Below are positions 15,135 to 23,295 of a stretch of 42,704 nucleotides of DNA, one piece after another. The notes under the pieces are model-generated. The model did no database searches. It saw nothing but the letters and a program-made list of their open reading frames with translations, and was not told where the DNA came from. A program made the position numbers and the translations under genes. Positions within the stretch are counted from its first letter, which is position 1. Every line of letters starts with the position of its first letter. The stretch is from Sandaracinaceae bacterium (GTDB taxonomy: Bacteria; Myxococcota_A; Polyangia; Polyangiales; Sandaracinaceae): assembly GCA_019637095.1 (NCBI GenBank), contig JAHBWG010000081.1, positions 1 to 42,704 on the forward strand. The letters run 5' to 3'.

Positions 15135-16918
15135 CGCAACGAACTTTCCACGCCACGCTCCAGCTCACGCTCGAGAGCCCGCTGCTCGTCGGCGGCCACA
15201 CATCGCCGGCGAGCTACGTCGACGCGACGAGCGCGAAGCGAGCCGACTACGTGATTCCCGCCTCGGCGCTCCGCGGCGCGCTGCGCGAGGCGTGTACGCG
15301 CCTCGAGAACGCGGCGACCGACGGCGCCACTGCCGAGACGGCGGTAGGCCCGCTCACCTGCGAGCTCTTCGGCGCTCCGGGAGCCGACCGCCCGAAGCTC
15401 ACCGAGGGGACCGGCGACGACATCGCCATCCACTCGGGTGACGCGGGCGGGACGTCGGGCAAGCTGCGGGTGGGCGACGCGGTGGCGCGGGACACCATGC
15501 ACGCGGCCGTGCGGCACGGCGTGGGTGTCGACCGATGGACGGGCGCGGCGCGCCCGGAGGTCCACTTCCAGCGTGAGGTGGCAGGCGGCCCCGGCGACGT
15601 GCTCTCGGCCCCGCTCGAGTGTCGCGCGTCGGAGCCCGCGATCGATCTGTTGAAGCGGGCGATCGCGCTCGTCACCGGGGTCGGCAACAGCCAGAGCCGC
15701 GGGCTCGGCGCGGTGTGCGCGTCGATCGAGGCGACAACCGCACCCATCCCGAAGCGCTCGGTCGAGCTGCGCTCGAACCGCACGGAGCTGGCCGTTCGGA
15801 TCGTCGCGCGCGAGCCGCTGCTCCTGGGCGGGCTGCCTACGCCGACGAACGTGCGCGAGTCGCTCCCGTTCGTCAGCGGCGCGGTGCTGCGCGGCGCGAT
15901 CGCGAACGCGGCGCTCCGCTCGGGCATCGCCGAGACCTACGAGGACTTCCGGGCTGCGCTGGTGGACCCGCAGACGTGCATCCTGTTCTCGGATGCGCTC
16001 CCGGCGACGGAGAGCGAGCGCAATCTTCCCTTGCCCGCGCCGCGCTCGCGGCTCGCGTGCAAGCACGCGGGTGACAGAGACCACCGCAACGTGAACGGCG
16101 TCGCGCGCGACACGCTGGTCAGCGGCTGGCTCGCGGGCCTGCTCTTGCGCGAGGGGGGGACGGTGGCGCCGTTCGTCTGCCCGGTGTGCAGTCGTACGCT
16201 GACCAGCGCCAAGGGTTGGGTCGGGGGCGTCGACCCAGACAGGCGGGTGGTCACACGCCTCGGGCGTGACGTCGCGACCGGGGCGGCTTCGCCCGGCCTG
16301 CTCTACAGCACGGTGCAGATCGAGCCGACTGCGACGTTCGTGGGCACGGTCGCGCGGCTCGGCGATGCGGCCCGGCGGCTGCTGGCGCGGATCGACGCCC
16401 CGGTGCGGGTCGGTGGCTTGCGCAACCGCGGGCTCGGCACCGTCGAAGTGACGTTCGAGGAGAGCTCGCACCTCGGGCGCGGCGCGGTGCAGAGCCGGCG
16501 CGCCAAGCTCGCGAAGGCGGCCAAGCCGCTGCTCGACGTGGCGAGGGTGCTGGGCGTCGCGGAGGTCGCCGACGCGGATCGCTTGCTCGCCGTCGTCGCG
16601 CGGACCGACGTCGCGTTGCCGCCGGAGGCGGCGCCCGAGCGCGTCGGGCGCGCGCTCTTCGGCGAGGTGCCGTTCCGCGTGCTCGCGGTCGCGCAGGCGG
16701 CCGGCGTGCGCTCGGGCTGGTGCGAGCGCACGCCGGGGCCGCGGGCGCTCCGGCCGGTCGTGTCGGCCGGCTCGGCGTGGCTCTTCGCCGCCGAGGGTGA
16801 GGCTCCGTCGGACGAGTACCTCGCGCGGCTCGAGGTGGAAGGCGTCGGTGACGACCGCGAGCTGGGCCTCGGCCGGCTCGCGATCGCGCCGCATGCGCTC
16901 ATGGAGGGATGGGAGTGA
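15131..16918 (+). CDS. Fused RAMP (Cas7-like)/Csx10-like protein
   Basis: 595 aa with two RAMP domains in one chain. Domain 1 (about 1-210): PLLVGGHTSPASYVDAT...YVIPASALRGALRE, with D31 where Cas7 proteins carry the RNA-cleaving Asp, and GNSQSRGLG as its glycine-rich loop. Domain 2 (about 220-460): EPLLLGGLPTPTNVRESLPF with Asn instead of that Asp, then C310/H312 and C350-P-V-C353 as a likely zinc site, and VGGLRNRGLGTVEV. The order Cys-His, NGVARDTL, CxxC, LLYSTVQIE matches Csx10, the Cas5-like protein of type III-D. A C-terminal 130-residue extension ends GLGRLAIAPH. ATGA coupling to cas10. It probably caps the crRNA 5' tag and adds one cleaving backbone subunit. Confidence 0.82.
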   Translation: MTQRTFHATLQLTLESPLLVGGHTSPASYVDATSAKRADYVIPASALRGALREACTRLENAATDGATAETAVGPLTCELFGAPGADRPKLTEGTGDDIAIHSGDAGGTSGKLRVGDAVARDTMHAAVRHGVGVDRWTGAARPEVHFQREVAGGPGDVLSAPLECRASEPAIDLLKRAIALVTGVGNSQSRGLGAVCASIEATTAPIPKRSVELRSNRTELAVRIVAREPLLLGGLPTPTNVRESLPFVSGAVLRGAIANAALRSGIAETYEDFRAALVDPQTCILFSDALPATESERNLPLPAPRSRLACKHAGDRDHRNVNGVARDTLVSGWLAGLLLREGGTVAPFVCPVCSRTLTSAKGWVGGVDPDRRVVTRLGRDVATGAASPGLLYSTVQIEPTATFVGTVARLGDAARRLLARIDAPVRVGGLRNRGLGTVEVTFEESSHLGRGAVQSRRAKLAKAAKPLLDVARVLGVAEVADADRLLAVVARTDVALPPEAAPERVGRALFGEVPFRVLAVAQAAGVRSGWCERTPGPRALRPVVSAGSAWLFAAEGEAPSDEYLARLEVEGVGDDRELGLGRLAIAPHALMEGWE

Positions 16919-17322
16919 TGGCGAATCAGGCGGACATGGCGCGGCGTGCGCTCGATCTCTACAAGGAAGGGTCGTTGCGGAGCGCCTTCGTCGCGGTCGA
17001 CCCGACGCAGATGCGGACGGTGCTCGCGGCGTTCGAGCAGGCCGGCTCGCTCGAGGAGCAGGAGGTCGTCCTGCGCTACCAGGCGGCGCGGCTGCGCGAG
17101 AAGTGGGACGGCAAGCTCGTCGATCGCCTGCTCGAGCTCTGTCGCAAGGCTGGCGAAGGCGTCGAGCGCACGGCCGGTCAGGACGCCGACGAGCCCAAGG
17201 CGCGGGCGGCGGCGCAGCAGCTCGGCTTCATCGTGCGGATGCACAAGGTCGCCCACGAAGAGGAGGCCTCCCGGCGTTCGGGCGGCGGAGCGCCACAGGG
17301 CGACAAGAGGGGGCGGCGATGA
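16918..17322 (+). CDS. Cas11-like small subunit
   Basis: 134 aa, almost all helical and soluble (ARRALDLYKEGSLRSAFVAV, EEQEVVLRYQAARLREKWDG), with a low-complexity basic tail. Small helical proteins in this position between RAMP genes are the Csm2/Cmr5-type Cas11 subunits that bridge Cas10 and the Cas7 backbone. I chose the ATG at 16918, which shares a base with the preceding TGA (TGATG) and has GGAGGG at 16903-16908 at good spacing. An ATG at 16909 in frame would add three residues. The identification rests on size, helicity and position. Confidence 0.7.
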   Translation: MANQADMARRALDLYKEGSLRSAFVAVDPTQMRTVLAAFEQAGSLEEQEVVLRYQAARLREKWDGKLVDRLLELCRKAGEGVERTAGQDADEPKARAAAQQLGFIVRMHKVAHEEEASRRSGGGAPQGDKRGRR

Positions 17323-18110
17323 GCGATCCGTTCTTCCACGTCTTTCGTCATCGGACCCGCGTGCGCGGCGTGATCGAGTGCGTGAGCGCGTTGCGGATCG
17401 GCGTCGGCCGCTCGAGCGACGCGCTCGGCACCGACCTGCCAATCCTGCGCGACGCGCGCGGGGTGCCGGTGATCCCCGGCGCGTCGATCAAAGGTGTCGT
17501 GCGCTCGCAGGTCGAGGCGCTCCTGCGCGCGATGAATCAGTCGTGGGCCGGCGATCCGTTCGAGCAGGGCGGATCGGATGAGGAGCGCGCGCGCGCCGGG
17601 GAAGGGAGCGCCGCGAAGAAGGCGAAGGAGGTTCGCGACGACATCGCGAAGAACGCCGACGAGGCCAGCCGGATCTTCGGCCGTCCGAACCTCGCGTCGC
17701 ACGTGCGGTTCGCGGACGCGTACCCGGTGCCCGGCCAAGAGATCGCCGTCGAGGTGCGGGACGGGGTCGCGATCGACCGGGACCTCGGCCGCGTGTCCGG
17801 CGCGAAGAAGTACGACTTCGAGGTGGTGGCCGCGGGGTCGCGGTTCACGCTCGAGCTGATGATGGACGGCCTCGAGGAGCGCCAGGAGGGCGCGGTCGTC
17901 GCGGGGCTCGAGATGTTGAACGAGGGCTTCGCGCGCCTCGGGGGGTTCAAGTCGCGCGGGCTCGGGCTCGTGAAGCTCGTCGACCTCGAGGTGAGCGGCC
18001 TGCGCGGCCCGACGCTCGAGCGCTTCGAGCACACGTGGGACGAGTTCCACGGCTCGCGGCTCGCCGCGTTCCGAAGGTGGGCGGGCGAAGCGACGAAGGG
18101 AGCCGCCTGA
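17319..18110 (+). CDS. Cas7 backbone subunit (Csm3-like RAMP)
   Basis: 263 aa. The N-terminus follows Csm3: SALRIGVGRSSDALGTDLPI, LRDARGVPVIPGASIKGVVR. D39 in GTDLPILRD aligns with the catalytic Asp of Csm3 (D33), so this subunit should cut bound RNA at 6-nt intervals. A charged helical insert (about 80-115: EERARAGEGSAAKKAKEVRD) is followed by VRFADAYP, GVAIDRDLGRV and the glycine-rich loop LGGFKSRGLGLVKL. ATGA overlap with the small subunit and TGATG overlap with the next RAMP. Confidence 0.9.
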   Translation: MSDPFFHVFRHRTRVRGVIECVSALRIGVGRSSDALGTDLPILRDARGVPVIPGASIKGVVRSQVEALLRAMNQSWAGDPFEQGGSDEERARAGEGSAAKKAKEVRDDIAKNADEASRIFGRPNLASHVRFADAYPVPGQEIAVEVRDGVAIDRDLGRVSGAKKYDFEVVAAGSRFTLELMMDGLEERQEGAVVAGLEMLNEGFARLGGFKSRGLGLVKLVDLEVSGLRGPTLERFEHTWDEFHGSRLAAFRRWAGEATKGAA

Positions 18111-19051
18111 TGCACAAGCTGACGATCAACCGCGCGCGGATCGACCTCGCGTTCACTCCGAAGACGCCGCTGCTCGTCAAGAGCGGAGACAAGGGCGCGC
18201 AGCTCCTGCACCCCGAGCGGCCCGACCTGATGTGCGTCCGCACGCACCACGGCGCGCGCGGCGAGACGGTGTACGTCCCCGGCTCGAGCCTCAAGGGGGT
18301 GGTGCGCTCGGCCGCGGAGCGGGTGCTGCGCTCGCTCGAGCTCCCGTGCTGCGATCCGATGAACCACAAGTCGCGGTGCCACGACGAGGCGAGCAAGCGC
18401 GGCGACGCCATCGCGCGTGGGCGCGAGGCGGCTGGGTCGCACCCGATGGGCGAGGTCCACGGGATGCTGTGCCTCGCGTGCCGGTCGTTCGGCAGCCAGG
18501 CGATCGCGTCGCGCGTGTCGTTCGCGGACGCGTACCCCACCGAACAGAGCCACGCGCGCGCCAACCACACCGAGACGCGCAACGGCGTGAGCATCGACCG
18601 CATGACCGGGGGCCCGGCGCGCGGCAAGCTGTTCGAGCTCGAGGTCGTGGTCGGCGGTGACTTCGCGACGTCGATCCACTTCGCCAATTTCGAGCTCTGG
18701 CAGCTCGGGCTCGTCGGGGTGGTTCTCGCCGATCTCGACGACGGGTTCGTGCGGCTCGGCTCCGCGAAGACCCGGGGCCTCGGCCGCGTGTCGGTCGCGC
18801 TGAGCGAGCTGGTCGTCGACCAGATCGGTGCGGGCGGCGGCCTCGCCGGCGTCGGGACGCTCCGCTCCGACCTCGTCGACTCCTACGACCTGCTCGAGCG
18901 TGATCTGCGCGGCCCGTCGGGCGAGGCCCGCGTGTCGGCGCTGGGGCAGCGCCTCGTGTGGAAAGGCAACGAAGCTTGTCGCCGCGCGCTCGACGAGGTC
19001 GTGGAGCGGGCGTGGCCGACGCTCCTGAAGCGCCGTGGAGCGGCGGCGTGA
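18110..19051 (+). CDS. Cas7-type RAMP with cysteine-rich insert
   Basis: 313 aa. It has the RAMP core TPLLVKSGDKGAQLL and YVPGSSLKGVVRSAAERVL. D39 (ERPDLMCVR) falls where the catalytic Asp lies in the neighbouring Csm3-like protein. An insert carries C80, C81, C90 and then C121-L-A-C124, a likely structural zinc site as found in several Cas7 subunits. VSFADAYP, GVSIDRMTGG and VRLGSAKTRGLGRVSV complete the fold. It should be a second, non-identical backbone subunit. The operon encodes distinct Cas7 copies rather than one multimer, as is usual in III-D. Confidence 0.88.
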   Translation: MHKLTINRARIDLAFTPKTPLLVKSGDKGAQLLHPERPDLMCVRTHHGARGETVYVPGSSLKGVVRSAAERVLRSLELPCCDPMNHKSRCHDEASKRGDAIARGREAAGSHPMGEVHGMLCLACRSFGSQAIASRVSFADAYPTEQSHARANHTETRNGVSIDRMTGGPARGKLFELEVVVGGDFATSIHFANFELWQLGLVGVVLADLDDGFVRLGSAKTRGLGRVSVALSELVVDQIGAGGGLAGVGTLRSDLVDSYDLLERDLRGPSGEARVSALGQRLVWKGNEACRRALDEVVERAWPTLLKRRGAAA

Positions 19052-19935
19052 GGGACGGTCGTCGCGGCCCGCCGCGCGGCGGGGGTGAACCGGCGCCGGT
19101 GAACTACCGCGCCATCGCGCCTGCGCGCGAGGCGGTGCGGCTCGACAAGCCCGGGCACCACCGCCTCGAGAGCGGACGCATGAGCGGATGGATTGCGCTC
19201 GAGCTCACCGCGGTCGACGCGGTCCACGTCGGGGCCGGCGCGCCGGTGCTCTACGAGGAGCTCGCGCGCGCGACGGTCGTGACCTTCGACGAGGATGGGG
19301 GAGTGGCCCCGGTGATCCCGGGCGCATCCCTCAAGGGCGCCGTCCGCAACCTCGCGGAGCTGGTGCTCGGCGGCGGCTCGCCCGACGACCGCGACGTGGC
19401 GAGCACCGCGGTCGGGAGCCTCTTTGGCTACGTCGCGGGCAACGACACATTCCTCGGCCGGATCGGGTTCGACGACGCGCTCCCGTTGGCCGAAGAGCCC
19501 GCGATGGGCCTGACGAAGCTGCCTCACCCCTACCAGCCGCGTAAGGCAGGGGGGCGGCGGCTCTACGGGCCGCCCGTCGGGGCGCTCGCCAAGGAGGTGC
19601 CCTACGAGGTCACCGCGCCCAAGGAGCGGTTTGGAACGCGGCTGCACCTGGTGAACGTGGCGATGGGGGAGCTCGGGGCCGTGCTGACGTGCCTCGGTAT
19701 GGATGGGACGTTCCTGCTGCGCGTCGGCGGCGGGAAGTTCGCCGGGCTGGGGCGCGTGCGGGTGGAGGCCGTGGGTGGGTCGATCCGGCGCGGCTACGAG
19801 CGGCCGCGCCCGGAGCGCCTCGACGCCGAAGCGGCGCGCAAGCTCGTCGCCGAGGCGCTCGCGAAGCGCACGCTCGCCAAGGACGCCGAGCAGCCCCTGC
19901 GGCTCATCCGTCAGGCGCTCGGAGGTGCGCGATGA
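19048..19935 (+). CDS. RAMP superfamily backbone protein without the cleavage Asp
   Basis: 295 aa from GTG at 19048, which overlaps the preceding stop (GTGA). The N-terminal 45 residues (NYRAIAPAREAVRLDKPGHH, then GRMSGW) resemble the leader of TIGR03986-type RAMPs. The core has VDAVHVGAGAPVLYEELARA and VIPGASLKGAVRNLAELVL, with no Asp in the loop where the other two Cas7 proteins carry one, so it is probably a non-cutting subunit. It ends with GGGKFAGLGRVRVEAVGG and a helical tail. An upstream in-frame ATG at 18958 lies within the previous gene and is not preferred. Confidence 0.85.
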   Translation: MRDGRRGPPRGGGEPAPVNYRAIAPAREAVRLDKPGHHRLESGRMSGWIALELTAVDAVHVGAGAPVLYEELARATVVTFDEDGGVAPVIPGASLKGAVRNLAELVLGGGSPDDRDVASTAVGSLFGYVAGNDTFLGRIGFDDALPLAEEPAMGLTKLPHPYQPRKAGGRRLYGPPVGALAKEVPYEVTAPKERFGTRLHLVNVAMGELGAVLTCLGMDGTFLLRVGGGKFAGLGRVRVEAVGGSIRRGYERPRPERLDAEAARKLVAEALAKRTLAKDAEQPLRLIRQALGGAR

Positions 19936-20333
19936 TCGCCGGGCCTCGGAAGAAGGATCTGGTGCAGCGAGCGGAGCGGCTCGCTCAGCAGCTTGGCGAG
20001 TTCAAGACCCAGGGCAGCGGCGACCCGGTCGACCCGTCGCGGCTCGCCGAGGTGCAGCGGTTCGTGCAGGCGAACGGGACTGGTGATCTCGGCGAGATGC
20101 TCGATCGCCTGCCGGGCTCGTACCTGCGCAAGGCGTCGCGCAGCGCGGGCCCTCAGCTCGAGGAGGTCAAGCGGCGAGTCAAGCCGCTCGCGCGCGAGGT
20201 CGCCGACGCGGAGGAGCTCGCGTACTTGTTGGGTTGGGCGCGTCGGCTGATGACCCTGGCCGAGAAGACGGGGCTCGCGCGTGAGGGACGCGGCGGATCG
20301 CAGCAAGGAAGGCCGGGCCGTGGACGGCGGTGA
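19932..20333 (+). CDS. Second small helical subunit of the type III complex
   Basis: 133 aa, helical (PRKKDLVQRAERLAQQLGEF, ELAYLLGWARRLMTLAEKTG), with a Gly/Arg-rich end. It overlaps the preceding RAMP by ATGA. It is similar in size and style to the Cas11 candidate at 16918 but not obviously homologous by eye. It could be a second Cas11-like subunit or a Csx19-like III-D accessory. There are no catalytic motifs. Confidence 0.65.
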   Translation: MIAGPRKKDLVQRAERLAQQLGEFKTQGSGDPVDPSRLAEVQRFVQANGTGDLGEMLDRLPGSYLRKASRSAGPQLEEVKRRVKPLAREVADAEELAYLLGWARRLMTLAEKTGLAREGRGGSQQGRPGRGRR

Positions 20334-21804
20334 TCTGCCCGAGGATCTCGAGGCTCGGCGCGACGAGCTGGAACGTGAGTTCGACGAGGAGGCGAGAAAG
20401 CTCGGGTGCCAAGAGCCCGGCTTCGCGCGGGACTACGTCGAGCGCGCGCTCGAGACCGAGCTCGGCTGTCTCCGTTGGCGCACCCCCGACCATGCGCGCC
20501 CCGTCGACGTCGAGCTCCTCGTCTTGCTGTGCGGGATGAGCCCGCAACCGCTCTTGCTGAGTACGAGCTTCGTCAGGCCGCGACGTGTGATGCTCGTCGG
20601 CTCCGACCTTATCGATGGCAAGGGGCGTGAGGCCGTCGAGAAGGTAGACGAGCGCTTGCGCGAGGTCGAGCGAGCGCAGCGAGACCTTCGGCTGGAGCGC
20701 CTGGACCCTCACTTCATGGCGGCGAGCGATCCGGTCGCGGCGTATCGCTCTCTGGCCGACGCGATCCGGAGCACGCAGGCCGCGTATGGCATCGCGACCG
20801 ATCGGATCCTCGTGGACATCACCGGCGGCAAGAAGACGATGGTCGCCGCCGCGTACCTCGTTTGTTCGGAGCTCGGCCTGTCATCCTGCTACATCGACGG
20901 CAAGTACGACGAGCGCGTCCGGATGCCCCGACCCGGCACCGCCGTGTTCGAGCGCCTCGGAGACCCCATCGCCGCGTACCGGGTGCGTGAGCTCCGGCGC
21001 GTGGTCGACCTCGCGCGGCGCGGGCGATACGCCGCGGCGGAGGAGCTGCTCGGTGAGCTGCTGGAGCAGAACCTCGCCGTCGGTCGCGACGCGCTCGAAG
21101 GCGACCTTCGAAGACTGCGATGGCTCCGCGCGTGGTCTGAGCGACGGATGAGTGAGCTCGATGGAGCCCCCGATCCGCTCGGAGCGTTTGGGCGCGAGTG
21201 GGCGAAGCACGCAGCGAAGCGGTTCGACCTCGACGCGTGCGCGAGGGTCGACAAGTGCCGGCTGCTCTCGGCGTACACCCTCCACCGGCTCGTCCACGCG
21301 TCCGGCCTCTACCGGCAGGGCGACGCGCACGAGGCCTTCCTCATCGCCTTCTCCGCGTGTGACGCGCTCGCTGATGGCGTGGTCATGGCGTTGCTGGCGC
21401 ACAACCTGGTCAAGCGCGAGAAGGTCACGAGCTACCACGAGCTCCTCAGGAAGGTCGGCGGGGACGCGATCGCAGCCATCTTGGCCGACGGGAGCCCGCC
21501 TCCTGACAAGAAGGTGGAGGTCGCCGCCTCGTGGAAAGGGATCGGCCGCGACGTCCTCGAAGCCGCACTCGGTCATGAGACCGTCCGGCCGACTCGAAAC
21601 GTCTTGATGCACGGCGTCGGCGAGGTCGACGAGCGCGTGGTCCAGCGCTTCTTCGAGGTAGACGCGGGCGGGCGCTTCGTCGAGGCTGTCGAGCGCGCCT
21701 TTGGGCGGGCTTTCGACCTCGCGGCGGCCCGCGCATCGATCGAGACGACCGTCGGCGAGCTGGAGGATCTGCAGATCGCACGCTCCTTCGGAGCGGGGGC
21801 GTGA
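20320..21804 (+). CDS. CARF-HEPN ribonuclease (Csm6/Csx1-like)
   Basis: 494 aa from the GTG at 20320, which has a strong ribosome site AAGGAAGG at 20305-20312. An in-frame GTG at 20281 is less likely. The CARF domain is shown by VMLVGSDLIDG, a Rossmann start, and by VDITGGKKTM (D166-x-T-G-G-K-K), the ligand-binding loop of CARF proteins. The C-terminal HEPN domain has R426-N-V-L-M-H431, an R-x4-H RNase motif in a helical context. Expected role: bind cyclic oligoadenylate made by Cas10 and cut RNA non-specifically, slowing growth of infected cells. It is cotranslated with the complex subunits (14-bp overlap), so effector and sensor are made together. Confidence 0.88.
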   Translation: MDGGDLPEDLEARRDELEREFDEEARKLGCQEPGFARDYVERALETELGCLRWRTPDHARPVDVELLVLLCGMSPQPLLLSTSFVRPRRVMLVGSDLIDGKGREAVEKVDERLREVERAQRDLRLERLDPHFMAASDPVAAYRSLADAIRSTQAAYGIATDRILVDITGGKKTMVAAAYLVCSELGLSSCYIDGKYDERVRMPRPGTAVFERLGDPIAAYRVRELRRVVDLARRGRYAAAEELLGELLEQNLAVGRDALEGDLRRLRWLRAWSERRMSELDGAPDPLGAFGREWAKHAAKRFDLDACARVDKCRLLSAYTLHRLVHASGLYRQGDAHEAFLIAFSACDALADGVVMALLAHNLVKREKVTSYHELLRKVGGDAIAAILADGSPPPDKKVEVAASWKGIGRDVLEAALGHETVRPTRNVLMHGVGEVDERVVQRFFEVDAGGRFVEAVERAFGRAFDLAAARASIETTVGELEDLQIARSFGAGA

Positions 21805-22697
21805 GCGAGCTCGACGCGATCGTCGCTGGCGTACCTGCGTCGGTCACCTTGCGCGCCCGCTACAGAGCCTCGGAGACGGTCTCGCTCCCTGCGTTCCTCG
21901 GCGGCACGATGCACGGCGCGCTCGGGCACGCGCTCGACGCCGTGGGTGCGATCGGGCTCTTCGGTCCGCCGCCCGCCCCCGAGGACGCGCCGGGGTTCGT
22001 GCGGGCGGGCGTGCCGCCGCCCTGCGTGATGATCCCTCCCGCGATCGCGCCGGCTCGGGAGCTCGAGCCCGGCGCGCCGCTCGAGCTCGCGGTCTTGCTC
22101 GTCGCCCCGGACGAACGCCGCGTCGGCGTGCTGCTCGCGGCGCTCGAGGCGATGGGGCGTCGAGGGCTCGGGCGTGGTCGAGGCCGGCTCGCGCTCGAGC
22201 GCGTGGACGACGGTGGCGGCCGCCCCACATGGGAGGGGGGACGGGTCGTCGCGACCCCGGAAGTGGATGTGGCCCCGGCGGCGAGGGGAGATGGACCGTG
22301 GACCTTGCGTGCCACCACACCACTTCATCTCGTGCGGAGGGGCGAGCTCGTCCAGCACCCGCGCGCCGCCGAGGTCGTCGTCGCGGCGGCGCGCAGGCTC
22401 CTGTCGCTCGCGTGGACGTACGGGGTGGGGCCGACGTGTGACCTGCGTGAGCTCGAGCACGCCGCGAGCGAGCGGCTCGCCGCTGCTCCCGGGGGCGACT
22501 GGACTAGGCTTCATGGCGAGCGCTGGTCCGAGCGGCAGAGGCGGCTGCACCCGGTCGAAGGTGTCCTCGGAACGCTTCGGCTCGACCGTACGGCGGAGCC
22601 GTACGTCCCGCTCCTCGCACAGGCGCTTCGCTTCGGTGTCGGCAAGGGCACGGCGCTCGGCCTCGGTCGCCTGGAGCTCGTGCTAGGCGTGAGCTGA
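21801..22697 (+). CDS. cas6: Cas6 pre-crRNA endoribonuclease
   Basis: 298 aa, GTG start overlapping the preceding stop. The N-terminal FLGGTMHGALGHAL segment offers H38 or H43 as catalytic His candidates. The C-terminal domain has the Cas6 signature: RWSERQRRLHPVEGVLGTLRL, PLLAQALRFGVGKGTALGLG and a final strand. It should cut the array transcript 3' of the repeat hairpin, leaving ATTGAGAC as the 5' tag. It is the last gene of the cas operon. After it comes 49 bp with a new promoter. Confidence 0.92.
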   Translation: MSELDAIVAGVPASVTLRARYRASETVSLPAFLGGTMHGALGHALDAVGAIGLFGPPPAPEDAPGFVRAGVPPPCVMIPPAIAPARELEPGAPLELAVLLVAPDERRVGVLLAALEAMGRRGLGRGRGRLALERVDDGGGRPTWEGGRVVATPEVDVAPAARGDGPWTLRATTPLHLVRRGELVQHPRAAEVVVAAARRLLSLAWTYGVGPTCDLRELEHAASERLAAAPGGDWTRLHGERWSERQRRLHPVEGVLGTLRLDRTAEPYVPLLAQALRFGVGKGTALGLGRLELVLGVS

Positions 22698-22708
22698 GCC
22701 AAACCGTC

Positions 22709-22738
22709 TTGTCGGTGGCCGGCGTCTCACGATAGCCT
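22709..22738 (+). promoter_or_regulatory. Promoter of the sigma factor/Lon-TPR operon
   Basis: TTGTCG (22709-22714), an 18-bp spacer and TAGCCT (22733-22738), with 8 bp to the GTG at 22747. It is the best -35/-10 pair in the window. It shows that the sigma operon can be transcribed separately from the cas operon, probably as a leaderless mRNA. TTGTCG could instead be an ECF-type or autoregulated promoter element. Confidence 0.5.
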
Positions 22739-22746
22739 CGGCGGCG

Positions 22747-23295
22747 GTGGGCGTCAGCGGAGAGTGGCGACTTGCGCGCGATCGCGTCGTCGAGAGCGGC
22801 GGCGCCGCGGGCCCTCACTTCCGTACGTTCTACGAGCTCGCGGTGCGTGATGGCGTGAGGGTGCTCGCGTCCAAGTGGAAGTACTCGCCCGCCGAGGCGC
22901 GCGACCTCGTCCACGACGTCCTCGCGCACAAGCTCGTTCACGTGCTCGCCGCCGAGAGCCCGCGCGCGATGTTCCTCACGCTGTTGACGAATCATGCGGT
23001 CGGTCGGCACCGGCGCCGCCAGCGCGAGGCGAGCCTCGAGGCGCCCGACCTGCACGCGAGCGGCGACGCGCCGCCGGACCAGACCGCCGAGGCGCGCGAG
23101 CGGCTCGAGGAGGTCGAGGCGTGCTTCGCCGCGCTGGTGAGCCCGCGTGATCGGCGCGTGTTCTCCGCCGTGGCCGTGCTCGGCGTGCCGGTGCCCGAGG
23201 TCGCGCGCGCGGAGGCGCTCTCGGAGGCCAACGTGCATCAGATCGTGTCGCGGACGCGGCGTCGGTTGAAGGAGGGGCTCGATGAGGGTTCCTGA
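22747..23295 (+). CDS. ECF-like sigma-70 family factor
   Basis: 182 aa, GTG start 8 bp after a TAGCCT box. Region 2 is visible as YSPAEARDLVHDVLAHKLVH followed by AMFLTLLTNHAVGRHRRRQR, the usual core-binding and -10-recognition pattern of ECF factors. Region 4 is ALVSPRDRRVFSAVAVLG then VPEVARAEALSEANVHQIVS, an HTH, with a basic RTRRRLKEGL end. There is a linker between them and no extra domain. No classical membrane anti-sigma gene follows. Instead come two unknown soluble proteins and a Lon-type protease, so control by proteolysis is a reasonable guess. Confidence 0.85.
   Translation: MGVSGEWRLARDRVVESGGAAGPHFRTFYELAVRDGVRVLASKWKYSPAEARDLVHDVLAHKLVHVLAAESPRAMFLTLLTNHAVGRHRRRQREASLEAPDLHASGDAPPDQTAEARERLEEVEACFAALVSPRDRRVFSAVAVLGVPVPEVARAEALSEANVHQIVSRTRRRLKEGLDEGS

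Noticed and set aside
13491-22697. Presence of cas1/cas2, a reverse transcriptase or an HD nuclease in the CRISPR locus
   Set aside because: No gene in the window shows these domains. Every ORF of the operon is accounted for by interference, processing or signalling parts.
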